A stretch of DNA of 9,537 bases from Candidatus Kaiserbacteria bacterium (GTDB lineage Bacteria; Patescibacteriota; Minisyncoccia; Phycocordibacterales; UBA12088), in contig SKIN01000047.1 in assembly GCA_007116405.1 (NCBI GenBank), forward strand, positions 1 to 9,537. The letters run 5' to 3'. The notes under the pieces are model-generated. The model was not told the origin of the DNA and did not search any database. It saw only the letters and a program-made list of their open reading frames with translations. Shown one piece after another: positions 1-6,665 of the stretch. Both the position numbers and the translations under genes were made by a program. The first letter of the stretch is position 1, and each line of letters opens with the position of its first letter.

Positions 1-548
1 ATGATACCGATGTTGTAGAGAATAGGCGCAACCGCATACAACAGGAACCTGCCCTTCACTTGCACGTACGCCGCAAAGAGATTGGAGATACCGAGTACGA
101 ACGGCTGAATGAGCAAGATGCGCACCATCAGCACGAGCTCCTCCTGCATCGGGGTACTAAAACCCGCATACAGAAGCTGTACTAATTGAGGTGCGAAGAT
201 GAACACGAGAAAACCGAGTGCGATGAGCATCGCTGAGAAGAACGACAGCATGTCTGATAGGAAATCCCGTACAGCTTCTTTTCCCTGTTTACGAGACGCC
301 TCCAAAAACGGTATGAGAACGAACAATGACACCATGGACGCGAGCAGTGCGTACATGGTGTCGGGTATTCGGAATGCAGCGTAGAACACATCCAGGACCT
401 CACCTGTCCCAAAGGAGCCGGCGAGCAGGCGGTCTCGGACGAGACCCATCAGCTGCGAGCCGAGGGTGAAGAATGCTAGCAAGTAGGCAGCCTCGTGCAC
501 ACCACGGATCTCGCGATGCAAGAAACGGTACACGAGAGGTATCGCCAT
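1..548 (-). CDS. murJ: MurJ/MviN lipid II flippase, N-terminal part (runs off the left edge)
   Basis: This is the N-terminal 182 residues of a MurJ-type flippase (MOP superfamily). MurJ moves lipid-linked peptidoglycan precursor across the cytoplasmic membrane. The frame is open from the ATG at 548 to base 1, so the C-terminal roughly two thirds are outside the window. The family signature is clear: residues 30-46 read GSQLMGLVRDRLLAGSF, followed by FYAAFRIPD at 55-63, the arginine-rich first-helix region that is conserved in MurJ. Hydrophobic helices follow at about 66-82, 100-125 and 138-163. The start is fixed by an in-frame TGA 12 nt upstream. The ATG lies 5 bp after the stop of the Wzy/TPR gene, with GGTGAG about 8 nt upstream as a weak ribosome binding site, so the two genes are almost certainly co-transcribed. 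The pairing fits lipid-linked glycan export. Only the length and the C-terminal helices cannot be checked here. Confidence 0.9.
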   Translation of the reverse strand, partial: MAIPLVYRFLHREIRGVHEAAYLLAFFTLGSQLMGLVRDRLLAGSFGTGEVLDVFYAAFRIPDTMYALLASMVSLFVLIPFLEASRKQGKEAVRDFLSDMLSFFSAMLIALGFLVFIFAPQLVQLLYAGFSTPMQEELVLMVRILLIQPFVLGISNLFAAYVQVKGRFLLYAVAPILYNIGI

Positions 549-553
549 ACCGA

Positions 554-2953
554 CTACTCACCGCGACCGCGAGAATCGGAACGTAGTAGCTCTTCTTCGG
601 GATTCGGGGCAATGTCGCCGATCGGGACCCCATCGCGCGCTGCAATATCATCGGCGGGTATTGGGGAGTCGAACGGATCAAGACCAGCGGAGAGGTTCGC
701 TATGATTGATAGCACCTCCTGGTTGTCCGGGTTAGTCTCTCGCACGCGCTCAAACTCACGAATGGCACCAACGGTGTTGCCTAGACGCCAATACGAGAGA
801 CCGAGGAAGTAACGAGCGTTCGCGTATTGTTCGTTGATAAGTACGGCACGCTCGAGTGCTTGCGCAGCACGACCGAAGTCGTTGGACCCGTAATATAGGA
901 GCCCCAACTGGAAGAACGCTACTGGATTGGCCGGCTCAAAGACAGTGATCGCCTCGACGGATGCTATAGCGCTCTCTACGTCCTCGCGCTCAAGCTGAAT
1001 CTGGGCTTTCAAAAAGATCGCGTCGGTGTACTGATTGCGGAGGTCTATTGCCCTATTCACCAATTCGAGAGCACGGTCGTTATTGCCACGCGAGCGTTCG
1101 AGTGTTGCCTTCGCAAGGTACACTCGCGGAGAAGCTGGACGCAACGCGAGCGCGCGCTCAAATGCAGCAAGGGCACTGTCAAGTGAACCATCGATCCCTA
1201 AAGGTATGATGTTTTGAAATACCGTTCCAAGATTCACCCAATTTTGATGGTCACGCGGGTCGATCTCTGTCGCTCTATTCGCATTCGTGACTGCACGTGT
1301 GAGCAGACTACTCACGTCATCTCGCACCTCCTCGGGAGGGAGATCTTGCGCAATGATCTCACTGATGCGGACGATGTCAACCACGCTCATCATTCGATAA
1401 TACGTATCGCTAGGATGCCGTCGTACCGCCCTTTCTAGATGTTCCCAACCGCCCTCGATGTCACCGTCTCGCGCCAACAACACGAGCCCTTTCTGGTACG
1501 ACGCCTCAGCAGTAAAGCGGTTCGTTACGCCGTACGCCCCAAATGCGGAGAACAAAATGACAAACATGAGTACTAGTGCTACTAGAAATCCTTTGCGAGG
1601 ATTCTCTGAAAACACAAGTCGGATCTGTTGCACCCCATCGTTCCCCAGGGCGAGCGAAGCAATGAACACGCCGGTCAGTATCGCCCCATACAGAACAAGC
1701 GCTGGAGACGGTACTTGGATGACGGCTATGATCCACAGATACAATGCCCCAACGAATGACGTGATACGAAGATATTGGACGATGTCACCTCTACCACCTC
1801 CTCGGGCACGCAAGAAACTACGTATACCATAGAATACGAACAAACCAAGGAACAGGAACCACGCAAGCGCCCCTAAGAGACCGGTACTTATGACTGACGT
1901 GGGAATAAGGCCAATACCATACGCAAAATCTGCTTGCCAGAATGCACTTCTGTTGATCTCCGGTGGCATATGCTGTGCCCAGAGGTACATGAAGGAACCA
2001 GGGCCACTTCCAAATAACACCTGCTCACGAAGACCCTGTGAGCCAATGGTAACCGTTGTCTGCCACGATGGTCGCACGTCTAGTTCCCCAATACGCAACC
2101 GTTCTGCAAGCGTACTAGTGGCATCTTGACTTCCAAGAACGAAGAATGCGGCGATCAACACAACCACGATCGCCTCAAAAGATATGCCTCTGCCCGGACC
2201 ATCGTTACCCGGGGCAAATCCCATATACACAGTGTAGAGAGCGCACGCCAATGCGAACGCACCGATGATCCACCACAGAACGGTCAGATTGACCGCGGCC
2301 AGGAAAAAGAGGGAGGCCAAGAGCGTACCCCACAAGACGGCTCGGATAAGGGGTGTCACGGGCAGCAGTTGCAAAGAAAGCAATACAAAGATGAGAATGA
2401 GTCCGAAGAATACGCCAAGATCGTTCAAAGAGCCGAGCAGTGATATCGATGAAAATATCATACCTGTCCCAGCGACCCAATCACGCGCGAAAAAGAGTAT
2501 CCCTTGAAGCACGGTAAGAAGTATCGCTGAGCCGAGCATGGCAAGGTATACACCAAGTATTCGCTTCTGCGAGGTCAGCAGAAGCACCGTAACAGTGAAA
2601 GCGAGCGCAAGCACGATCATGAACAACACACTGTCTGTCATTAAGCGTTCACCAAAGATACTCATCGCACCCTCAGAGGCGAAGAGCATCGACATGATAT
2701 ATGCAAAAGGTATCGCCCACGTTGCACCCATGATGGCAAGACGTGGAGTGGTCACGATCTGCTGACGCAATACTGTGAGTGCAACCAACAAAGCGGTAAT
2801 AAAGACCAGGGTTCCTCCAAGAAAGATCTTTGTCATGACCGGCGGTACGCTCGCGCCCACGTACACCCCCACAGGTAAGAGTACGGCAAGAACGACTAGC
2901 GACCAGTATGCAATGGAACCTATCATCGGTGTTTGTGGTGTATTGTTAAACAT
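554..2953 (-). CDS. Wzy/O-antigen-ligase-like polytopic membrane protein with C-terminal TPR domain
   Basis: A 799-residue protein in two halves. Residues 1-475 contain about 11-13 hydrophobic segments (for example 14-34, 42-62, 72-90, 108-126, 135-155, 175-195, 205-240, 260-275, 350-375, 400-435, 455-475). A large extracytoplasmic loop at about 276-345 holds LFGSGPGSFMYLW (313-325), the G-x-GPG-F pattern typical of the Wzy/WaaL O-antigen ligase and polymerase group. Residues 480-745 are soluble and carry tetratricopeptide repeats, best seen at about 568-601, 603-636, 674-707 and 708-741 (for example ALAAFERALALRP at 594-606). The tail from 755 is acidic and low in complexity. Known family members polymerise or transfer lipid-linked glycans at the outer face of the membrane; the TPRs probably bind partner proteins. 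The substrate is not readable from sequence. Its position directly before murJ supports an envelope role. The ATG is preceded by promoter candidates and no Shine-Dalgarno. Confidence 0.82.
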   Translation of the reverse strand: MFNNTPQTPMIGSIAYWSLVVLAVLLPVGVYVGASVPPVMTKIFLGGTLVFITALLVALTVLRQQIVTTPRLAIMGATWAIPFAYIMSMLFASEGAMSIFGERLMTDSVLFMIVLALAFTVTVLLLTSQKRILGVYLAMLGSAILLTVLQGILFFARDWVAGTGMIFSSISLLGSLNDLGVFFGLILIFVLLSLQLLPVTPLIRAVLWGTLLASLFFLAAVNLTVLWWIIGAFALACALYTVYMGFAPGNDGPGRGISFEAIVVVLIAAFFVLGSQDATSTLAERLRIGELDVRPSWQTTVTIGSQGLREQVLFGSGPGSFMYLWAQHMPPEINRSAFWQADFAYGIGLIPTSVISTGLLGALAWFLFLGLFVFYGIRSFLRARGGGRGDIVQYLRITSFVGALYLWIIAVIQVPSPALVLYGAILTGVFIASLALGNDGVQQIRLVFSENPRKGFLVALVLMFVILFSAFGAYGVTNRFTAEASYQKGLVLLARDGDIEGGWEHLERAVRRHPSDTYYRMMSVVDIVRISEIIAQDLPPEEVRDDVSSLLTRAVTNANRATEIDPRDHQNWVNLGTVFQNIIPLGIDGSLDSALAAFERALALRPASPRVYLAKATLERSRGNNDRALELVNRAIDLRNQYTDAIFLKAQIQLEREDVESAIASVEAITVFEPANPVAFFQLGLLYYGSNDFGRAAQALERAVLINEQYANARYFLGLSYWRLGNTVGAIREFERVRETNPDNQEVLSIIANLSAGLDPFDSPIPADDIAARDGVPIGDIAPNPEEELLRSDSRGRGE

Positions 2954-2960
2954 ATATTCG

Positions 2961-2966
2961 ATACTA
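2961..2966 (-). promoter_or_regulatory. -10-like hexamer close to the Wzy/TPR start (possible leaderless promoter)
   Basis: On the minus strand this reads TAGTAT and ends 7 nt before the ATG at 2953. A transcript starting at the usual distance would begin at or next to the start codon. No good -35 is seen; the best partial match (around GTGACG) falls inside the neighbouring palindrome. This is an alternative or addition to the stronger promoter at 3019-3048. Confidence 0.3.
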
Positions 2967-2978
2967 CTACACGCAAGT

Positions 2979-2999
2979 GCACATCGTCACACGATGTGC
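2979..2999. repeat. Perfect 9-bp inverted repeat with 3-nt loop upstream of the Wzy/TPR gene
   Basis: The arms are GCACATCGT (2979-2987) and ACGATGTGC (2991-2999), separated by CAC. The repeat lies 25 bp before the ATG at 2953. It has no T-run on either side, so it is not a normal intrinsic terminator. If transcription starts from the promoter at 3019-3048, it forms a hairpin in the 5' leader. If transcription starts near the ATG, it would cover the -35 region and could be an operator. Its role is unknown. Confidence 0.6.
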
Positions 3000-3018
3000 T
3001 TGATAATCTATTGTTAGT

Positions 3019-3048
3019 ATTGTACCCACGATGGATACATTCATGCAA
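3019..3048 (-). promoter_or_regulatory. Sigma-70-type promoter for the Wzy/TPR-murJ unit
   Basis: Minus strand: -35 TTGCAT (3043-3048), an 18-bp spacer, and -10 TACAAT (3019-3024). It lies in the 105-bp gap between the Gmad2 gene and the Wzy/TPR gene. A start near 3012 would give a leader of about 60 nt that includes the 2979-2999 hairpin. This is the best-matching promoter in the gap, predicted by eye only. Confidence 0.55.
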
Positions 3049-3058
3049 ATGGTCCCCT

Positions 3059-4153
3059 TTATTGAGCAAAGCGTACAGGTATGTGTAATTCTCGGTCGTA
3101 TTCTGGCAGACCCGTGGGGTTGTCACGAACAAATATCACTCTCCCCTCTACTGCGTCAATATCCGGAAACACAAGTACAAGATCGAACGCCACGAACTCT
3201 TCTGTCATCCAATCAGTTTCTGCAGTGGCGGGCACCTCAGTGAGCACCACACCATCGAGTGTTTCGAGCCGCACCGGAAATGACGCCTCAAAATACCACA
3301 TCCCCCGCGCCTCACCGCGCACGCGCAGAGGGGACGACACGGTACTGTTTGGAAGCGGCTCCCGTACCCGTATGAGTTCGTCCACGCTCCACTGCATCCA
3401 ATCGGGCCCATCGCCACTCACCGCTCTGTCTGTGAACGTGAGACTCTCAAGTATCAAAACAAGCGTCGCCCATTGTTGCCTATCCACGTACCCATAGCGC
3501 ACCATTTCGTCTCCGGAGTACACGTCAAACTCCTCAGGTGAGATGCCAACATCGCCTCGGTGGTATCCTATCTGCTCTTCCATGATGGGGACACGGCCGA
3601 GCACAAAACCTGCGGGGTCCCACGAGGATGGACGCCGTTCAAAATGCACACGCGCCGCCCACGGGGTTCCGTCACCAAGCACAAGATGGCGTGCAGTGGC
3701 ACCGGAGATAGGTATGTCAACCGTTCCCTCAGCTTCTCTGTCGCCCGTACTCCCCATCGGAAGACCTTGAGGATACACGGTGACACGAAACGCCGCATCG
3801 TGGGGACCGGCAAGCGTGTCGGGTATCACTTGCCCATCCGCATACAGCGTCACGACCGGCACGCCTAGCACATTGCCCGGCATCACCACCCAACCCTGCG
3901 GATACTGAAGCGAAAATGCATAGTTCTCATCTTCGTACGTCCTCCATCCGGCGCGGGGGTCACGTGGCTCTGCTGTGTCGACCTCCATCTCATCCTCGTC
4001 ATCCGGGAACGTGGCTGGGATGTGTTCCGGGCCGGATCTGCCGACATAGTAGAGCATTGCGACTCCGGCAAGTATCGCAACCGCAAGACCAAGTAGGGTC
4101 AACGTGACCGCATTGCCGGTATGCGTGTTCCGTGTAGGGGTTTGCGTATTCAT
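3059..4153 (-). CDS. Membrane-anchored protein with C-terminal Gmad2 immunoglobulin-like domain
   Basis: A 364-residue exported protein of unknown precise function. It has one N-terminal hydrophobic segment (about 14-36), an acidic linker (49-66), then a domain starting YAFSLQYPQGW (78-88), which resembles the start of PsbP-like or general lipoprotein-type beta domains seen in many bacterial surface proteins. The C-terminal 260-364 matches the Gmad2 pattern known from spore germination-associated proteins: IRVREPLPNSTVSSPLRVRG (261-280), YFEASFPV (287-294), DWMTEEFVAFD (314-324) and DNPTGLPE (344-351). Gmad2 is thought to bind protein or wall components outside the membrane. The start at MNTQTP is chosen because a longer in-frame reading (from 4237) would overlap the upstream small membrane gene and adds a non-hydrophobic stretch before the anchor. 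The gap to that gene is 10 bp, so the two probably form an operon. No lipobox cysteine is visible. Confidence 0.8.
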   Translation of the reverse strand: MNTQTPTRNTHTGNAVTLTLLGLAVAILAGVAMLYYVGRSGPEHIPATFPDDEDEMEVDTAEPRDPRAGWRTYEDENYAFSLQYPQGWVVMPGNVLGVPVVTLYADGQVIPDTLAGPHDAAFRVTVYPQGLPMGSTGDREAEGTVDIPISGATARHLVLGDGTPWAARVHFERRPSSWDPAGFVLGRVPIMEEQIGYHRGDVGISPEEFDVYSGDEMVRYGYVDRQQWATLVLILESLTFTDRAVSGDGPDWMQWSVDELIRVREPLPNSTVSSPLRVRGEARGMWYFEASFPVRLETLDGVVLTEVPATAETDWMTEEFVAFDLVLVFPDIDAVEGRVIFVRDNPTGLPEYDRELHIPVRFAQ

Positions 4154-4163
4154 AGTACGTGCG

Positions 4164-4460
4164 TTACCGCGCGCGGCTCCATGGGAACTGCTGACGGTCC
4201 GTAAGTCTATCGTACAACCATTCGAGTCCTGCTCCAATCACATAGAGCACACTTGCGTTCAGCAGTATGAATATCGGGTAGAGTGCCCATGGGAAGCCGA
4301 CACCAAGGTCCTGAGTGAGGATGAACGCCCACGGCATGATGGGTAATACGATGTAGAGGCTGCACGCGGCGGTGCCGCAAGCAAACGACGCGAAGTATAT
4401 CGCGATAGTGAACAGGGTGTATATGATGGTCAATATCTTGCCCATTCGGGAATCCCACAT
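4164..4460 (-). CDS. Small hydrophobic membrane protein, unknown function
   Basis: A 98-residue protein with three hydrophobic stretches at about 8-27, 30-49 and 58-78, ending in a charged tail (LYDRLTDRQQ from 82). It contains CGTAAC (28-33), two cysteines in or next to a membrane helix. I do not recognise the family. The start is uncertain. ATG at 4460 is preferred because a -10 hexamer ends 6 nt before it; an in-frame GTG at 4466 and an ATG at 4445 (MGKILT) are alternatives. It lies 10 bp upstream of the Gmad2 gene and shares its direction, so it is probably the first gene of a two-gene unit and may be a membrane partner of the anchored Gmad2 protein. That link rests on position only. Confidence 0.65.
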   Translation of the reverse strand: MWDSRMGKILTIIYTLFTIAIYFASFACGTAACSLYIVLPIMPWAFILTQDLGVGFPWALYPIFILLNASVLYVIGAGLEWLYDRLTDRQQFPWSRAR

Positions 4461-4466
4461 ATCCAC

Positions 4467-4494
4467 ATACTACGTTGTCCTGGCGGTTCGTCAA
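4467..4494 (-). promoter_or_regulatory. Promoter for the small membrane protein-Gmad2 unit
   Basis: Minus strand: -35 TTGACG (4489-4494), a 16-bp spacer, and -10 TAGTAT (4467-4472). The -10 ends 6 nt before the ATG at 4460, so the expected transcription start falls on or beside the A of the start codon, predicting a leaderless mRNA. It lies just downstream of the hsp20 terminator, where a new promoter is needed. Confidence 0.55.
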
Positions 4495-4520
4495 CTTGCA
4501 AACGACGGCGCTCGTGGTGC

Positions 4521-4545
4521 AAAAAGGCCCCTTTTCAGGGCCTTT
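4521..4545 (-). terminator. Intrinsic terminator of hsp20
   Basis: On the minus strand AAAGGCCC and GGGCCTTT form a GC-rich stem around a loop of about 7-8 nt, followed by a run of five T. It starts 25 nt after the hsp20 stop codon. The plus strand has no matching T-run, so it works in one direction. Confidence 0.85.
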
Positions 4546-4570
4546 AAGCGGTCGCTCCATGCACGACTCT

Positions 4571-4981
4571 CTACTTCTTTACGACGACCTTGACCTTGCC
4601 GGACTTTTTCTCGGCAAGCTTCGGCAAGGTGACCTTGAGGACACCATCTCGGTACTCGGCGCTTACCTTCGCCTCGTTGACCGGCGCAGGCAGGCGCAAC
4701 GCACGTTCGAAGCTGCCTCGACGTATCTCTTTGCTGTAGAACTGCTTGGTCTTCTTCTCCTTCTCTTCCTCCCTTCTACCGCACACGCGCAGGTAGTTCC
4801 CTTCCACGGTCACTTCGACCTTATCGGGCTCGATGCCCGGTACACTCATCTCCGCGATGATGTTGTTGCCGTCTTCGTAGAGGTCGACCGCCATATCGCC
4901 CACACCACCTAGCATGGGTGCGTGGAACTCATCAAAGAATCGGTCGAGCTCACCGAAGGGCTCCCATTTGACGATAGCCAT
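4571..4981 (-). CDS. Hsp20/alpha-crystallin family small heat shock protein
   Basis: A 136-residue small heat shock protein, an ATP-independent holdase that binds unfolding proteins in the cytoplasm as oligomers. The N-terminus has WEPFGELDRFFDEF (6-19), typical of bacterial class A Hsp20. The alpha-crystallin domain runs from about 30 to 122: VDLYEDGNNIIAEMSVPGI (32-50), VEVTVEGNYLRVCGRR (55-70), then a charged loop EEEKEKK (71-77), FERALRLP (91-98), and the family hallmark AEYRDGVLKVTLPK (108-121). The C-terminus is a lysine-rich tail; a clear I-x-I/V anchoring motif is not seen, although KVKVVVK (129-135) could serve. Length and layout are normal. It is monocistronic, with its own promoter at 5013-5040 and terminator at 4521-4545. 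No CIRCE element (the HrcA operator) is visible upstream, so heat control, if any, uses something else. Confidence 0.95.
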   Translation of the reverse strand: MAIVKWEPFGELDRFFDEFHAPMLGGVGDMAVDLYEDGNNIIAEMSVPGIEPDKVEVTVEGNYLRVCGRREEEKEKKTKQFYSKEIRRGSFERALRLPAPVNEAKVSAEYRDGVLKVTLPKLAEKKSGKVKVVVKK

Positions 4982-5012
4982 AGTACTACGAAGTTATGCT
5001 TGTAATACCCTT

Positions 5013-5040
5013 AGTATAAAACAAAAAAAGGCCCCTTCAA
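5013..5040 (-). promoter_or_regulatory. hsp20 promoter overlapping the upstream terminator
   Basis: Minus strand: -10 TATACT (5013-5018), a 16-bp spacer, and -35 TTGAAG (5035-5040). The -35 lies in the loop and arm of the GH15 gene's terminator hairpin. The predicted start near 5006 gives a leader of about 25 nt with no Shine-Dalgarno before the ATG at 4981. Confidence 0.5.
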
Positions 5041-5046
5041 GGGGCT
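5023..5046 (-). terminator. Intrinsic terminator of the GH15-like gene
   Basis: On the minus strand GCCCC and GGGGC pair around the loop TTGAA, followed by CC and seven T. It begins 14 nt after the GH15-like stop codon. It shares the 13-bp sequence aaaaaggcccctt (plus strand) with the hsp20 terminator, so hsp20 is bracketed by two similar terminators. Confidence 0.85.
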
Positions 5047-5059
5047 CCGCAGACGACCA

Positions 5060-6109
5060 CTACTGCGCCTCTTGGGCTTTCTTAAGTGCAATGATGTACA
5101 GACTTTCCGCCCAACCGAGCGGATTGTTCTCGTTTGGAATGTCGGTGTGGCTAAAGTACAGCTCGGGTAATTTACCGTTATCGTCGAGTGCGTGACGCGC
5201 TCGCTCAAGCCAATGGTCTGCGCGCTCATGTTCACCTCGCTCGCGGTAGATTATCGAGAGCCACGGAAAGCCCATGGTCCACTCCGCCTCTTCGCTCCAG
5301 CCGTCCTTGTTGAGATTGTAGTAACGGTCGGTCTTGTACCTGAGCACCCCTTTGTCTTTGGCAAGATGGTACTCGAGGTTGCGCAGGATTTCATCCGCTT
5401 CAATACGACCTACGACCCGATAGGGGAACAGGAGCGAAAGCAGTGCAAGGTCCGTGAACTTGGTGGTGCTCTCACGCGGAAGATGTGTAGTGAGCGCATC
5501 CCTACCCTTTTGAATGACCTCTTCGGGAACTTGTGCGAGTCCGGCATCGCGCACCTTTTGGAGACCGGCAACACACGCGCCTATGGAGGAAGCGTGCACC
5601 TCTTCGTACTCCTCCCAGACGCCATTGTCCGGGTCCTGCCAGTACTCGATGGAGATGAGGTAGTCAACAAGACGCTGCACTATCCTGCGGTCATCCTCAG
5701 AACGCATCGCACTCTGACCGGAGAGTTCGTGCTTGCCAAGAGCGTAGAGGATGCATCCCACCGCATCGTTCTGCTTATTGCCCCACTCTTCCCAGAACTC
5801 TTCGAATGTCTCCGGATTGTAGCGGGCATGGATGTACTGATATGAGAAGCGGGGACGCTCTTGAATCGCCCACCGTATCTTGTCTTCGTGTTTTATGAAT
5901 ATGTCGAGGAGTGCGTGCCAGGTCCTTCGCGCGGTCTCCCAATCACCCAACTCTTCGAACGCCATGACCTCGTAGAAGTTGTCACGGAGCCAGCTCTTAT
6001 CGTACCCGGTCGTAACGCCGGGCTCAGCAGCAGCAAGGAACAGGCCGCTCGGTGCCTGCAATCGCCTCAGTATCGCCACGTGGTGGTCTATTTCTTTTTG
6101 AAGGTCCAT
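5060..6109 (-). CDS. Stand-alone GH15-like glucoamylase catalytic domain
   Basis: A 349-residue protein with the (alpha/alpha)6-barrel features of glycoside hydrolase family 15 and phosphorylase-kinase-alpha relatives. GH15 enzymes release glucose from non-reducing ends of alpha-glucans or related glucosides by inversion. Visible motifs: YDKSWLRDNFYEV (36-48), the substrate-pocket WxRD region; WGNKQNDAVG (109-118); NGVWEEYEEVHAS (162-174), where W165-E166-E167 matches the general-acid loop; EAEWTMGFPWL (274-284); and GKLPELYFS (312-320), where E316 fits the catalytic base, followed by NNPLGWAESLY (328-338), which matches the family's 'PLGW' helix. No signal peptide is present, so it is cytoplasmic. 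It lacks the N-terminal beta-sandwich and is much shorter than prokaryotic glucoamylases (600 or more residues). It starts 9 bp after the 145-residue gene and is its likely operon partner. Substrate unknown (maltodextrin, trehalose and glucosyl lipids are possible). Confidence 0.8.
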   Translation of the reverse strand: MDLQKEIDHHVAILRRLQAPSGLFLAAAEPGVTTGYDKSWLRDNFYEVMAFEELGDWETARRTWHALLDIFIKHEDKIRWAIQERPRFSYQYIHARYNPETFEEFWEEWGNKQNDAVGCILYALGKHELSGQSAMRSEDDRRIVQRLVDYLISIEYWQDPDNGVWEEYEEVHASSIGACVAGLQKVRDAGLAQVPEEVIQKGRDALTTHLPRESTTKFTDLALLSLLFPYRVVGRIEADEILRNLEYHLAKDKGVLRYKTDRYYNLNKDGWSEEAEWTMGFPWLSIIYRERGEHERADHWLERARHALDDNGKLPELYFSHTDIPNENNPLGWAESLYIIALKKAQEAQ

Positions 6110-6118
6110 GATAGTTGC

Positions 6119-6556
6119 TTACGCCGCTTTCTCTATCTCGTACGTGTCGTCGTTTGCCGCTCCCGCTTCGTATTCCACCCACGGGTGTTCTGTACGAATG
6201 AGCTCAGCAAGGTCGTTCGATTCCCGTTTTGCATCAAAATACAGACACCGTATCGTCGTTTCCGCCGCTTTTAGTTGTTCAAGCATCCGCATCGCGCGCT
6301 CAGCGTAATACTCACCTTTTTGCGCGTACTCTTCGCACACTCCTTCCAGTGCCTCTTGCTGCAGCTGTGCGGTCGCGACATGTCGCTCATCATCGTTTGC
6401 CGGAGGCAACCCGCGATAGAGTATGGCTTCAGTCTCCGGAAGTGCTTGTCGCAACTCCTCGTACCGATGTATCGCAGTGCGATATTGTTCCGCCAAACGC
6501 TCATGATGCGCTTCTGGAGTCGGCTCTGTCCCTACGTTCAGTTCTTCATGACCCAT
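6119..6556 (-). CDS. Helical charged protein of unknown function
   Basis: A 145-residue protein, rich in Glu, Ala and Arg, with no membrane segment and no family I recognise. It appears to be mostly alpha-helical with coiled-coil character: about 14-38, 58-100 and 100-120. A loop with LYRGLPPANDDERH (46-59) divides the first two helices. The acidic C-terminus ends in DDTYEIEKAA. The start at ATG 6556 is preferred over an in-frame GTG at 6604 because an extended -10 element lies between them, immediately before the ATG. It sits 9 bp upstream of the GH15-like gene with the same direction, so the two are probably co-transcribed, but nothing in the sequence shows a carbohydrate role. Confidence 0.65.
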   Translation of the reverse strand: MGHEELNVGTEPTPEAHHERLAEQYRTAIHRYEELRQALPETEAILYRGLPPANDDERHVATAQLQQEALEGVCEEYAQKGEYYAERAMRMLEQLKAAETTIRCLYFDAKRESNDLAELIRTEHPWVEYEAGAANDDTYEIEKAA

Positions 6557-6563
6557 TACGCGG

Positions 6564-6572
6564 ACTATAGCA
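6564..6572 (-). promoter_or_regulatory. Extended -10 promoter, leaderless geometry
   Basis: Minus strand TGC-TATAGT: a TGn extension (6570-6572) directly before -10 TATAGT (6564-6569). The hexamer ends 7 nt before the ATG at 6556, so the transcript would start at or 1 nt before the start codon. No convincing -35 is seen, which is normal for extended -10 promoters. The remaining 93 bp up to the next gene hold only a weak 5-bp stem (6613-6629). Confidence 0.5.
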
Positions 6573-6665
6573 CGCAGCACATAAAGCACCAGTGTATTTT
6601 CCACTTACGCAACGTGTTTTACAGACACGGCAAGGTTGTGTTGCAAAAAGACAAACGCGCTTCGG

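Noticed and set aside
4154..4237. Longer N-terminus for the Gmad2 protein
   Set aside because: It would overlap the upstream small membrane gene by about 74 bp and puts a polar stretch before the membrane anchor. The ATG at 4153 gives a normal anchor.
4982..5022. CIRCE or other known heat-shock operator before hsp20
   Set aside because: The region has no TTAGCACTC-N9-GAGTGCTAA repeat and no other recognisable inverted repeat.
4521..5046. Direct repeats flanking hsp20 (aaaaaggcccctt at both ends) as the mark of a mobile unit
   Set aside because: Both copies are part of intrinsic terminators with different arms and loops. There is no transposase, and no inverted ends or target duplication are visible.
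5192..5845. A 217-codon open frame on the plus strand
   Set aside because: It lies antisense inside the GH15-like gene, whose motifs are clear. Its translation has no domain or composition typical of a real protein.
6557..6604. Longer N-terminus (from a GTG) for the 145-residue protein, giving a hydrophobic opening
   Set aside because: The stretch contains the TGC-TATAGT promoter element directly before the ATG at 6556. A GTG start without a ribosome binding site is less likely.
6613..6629. Hairpin CGTGT-N7-ACACG as terminator of the DUF4349-like gene
   Set aside because: The stem is only 5 bp and no T-run follows it on the minus strand.
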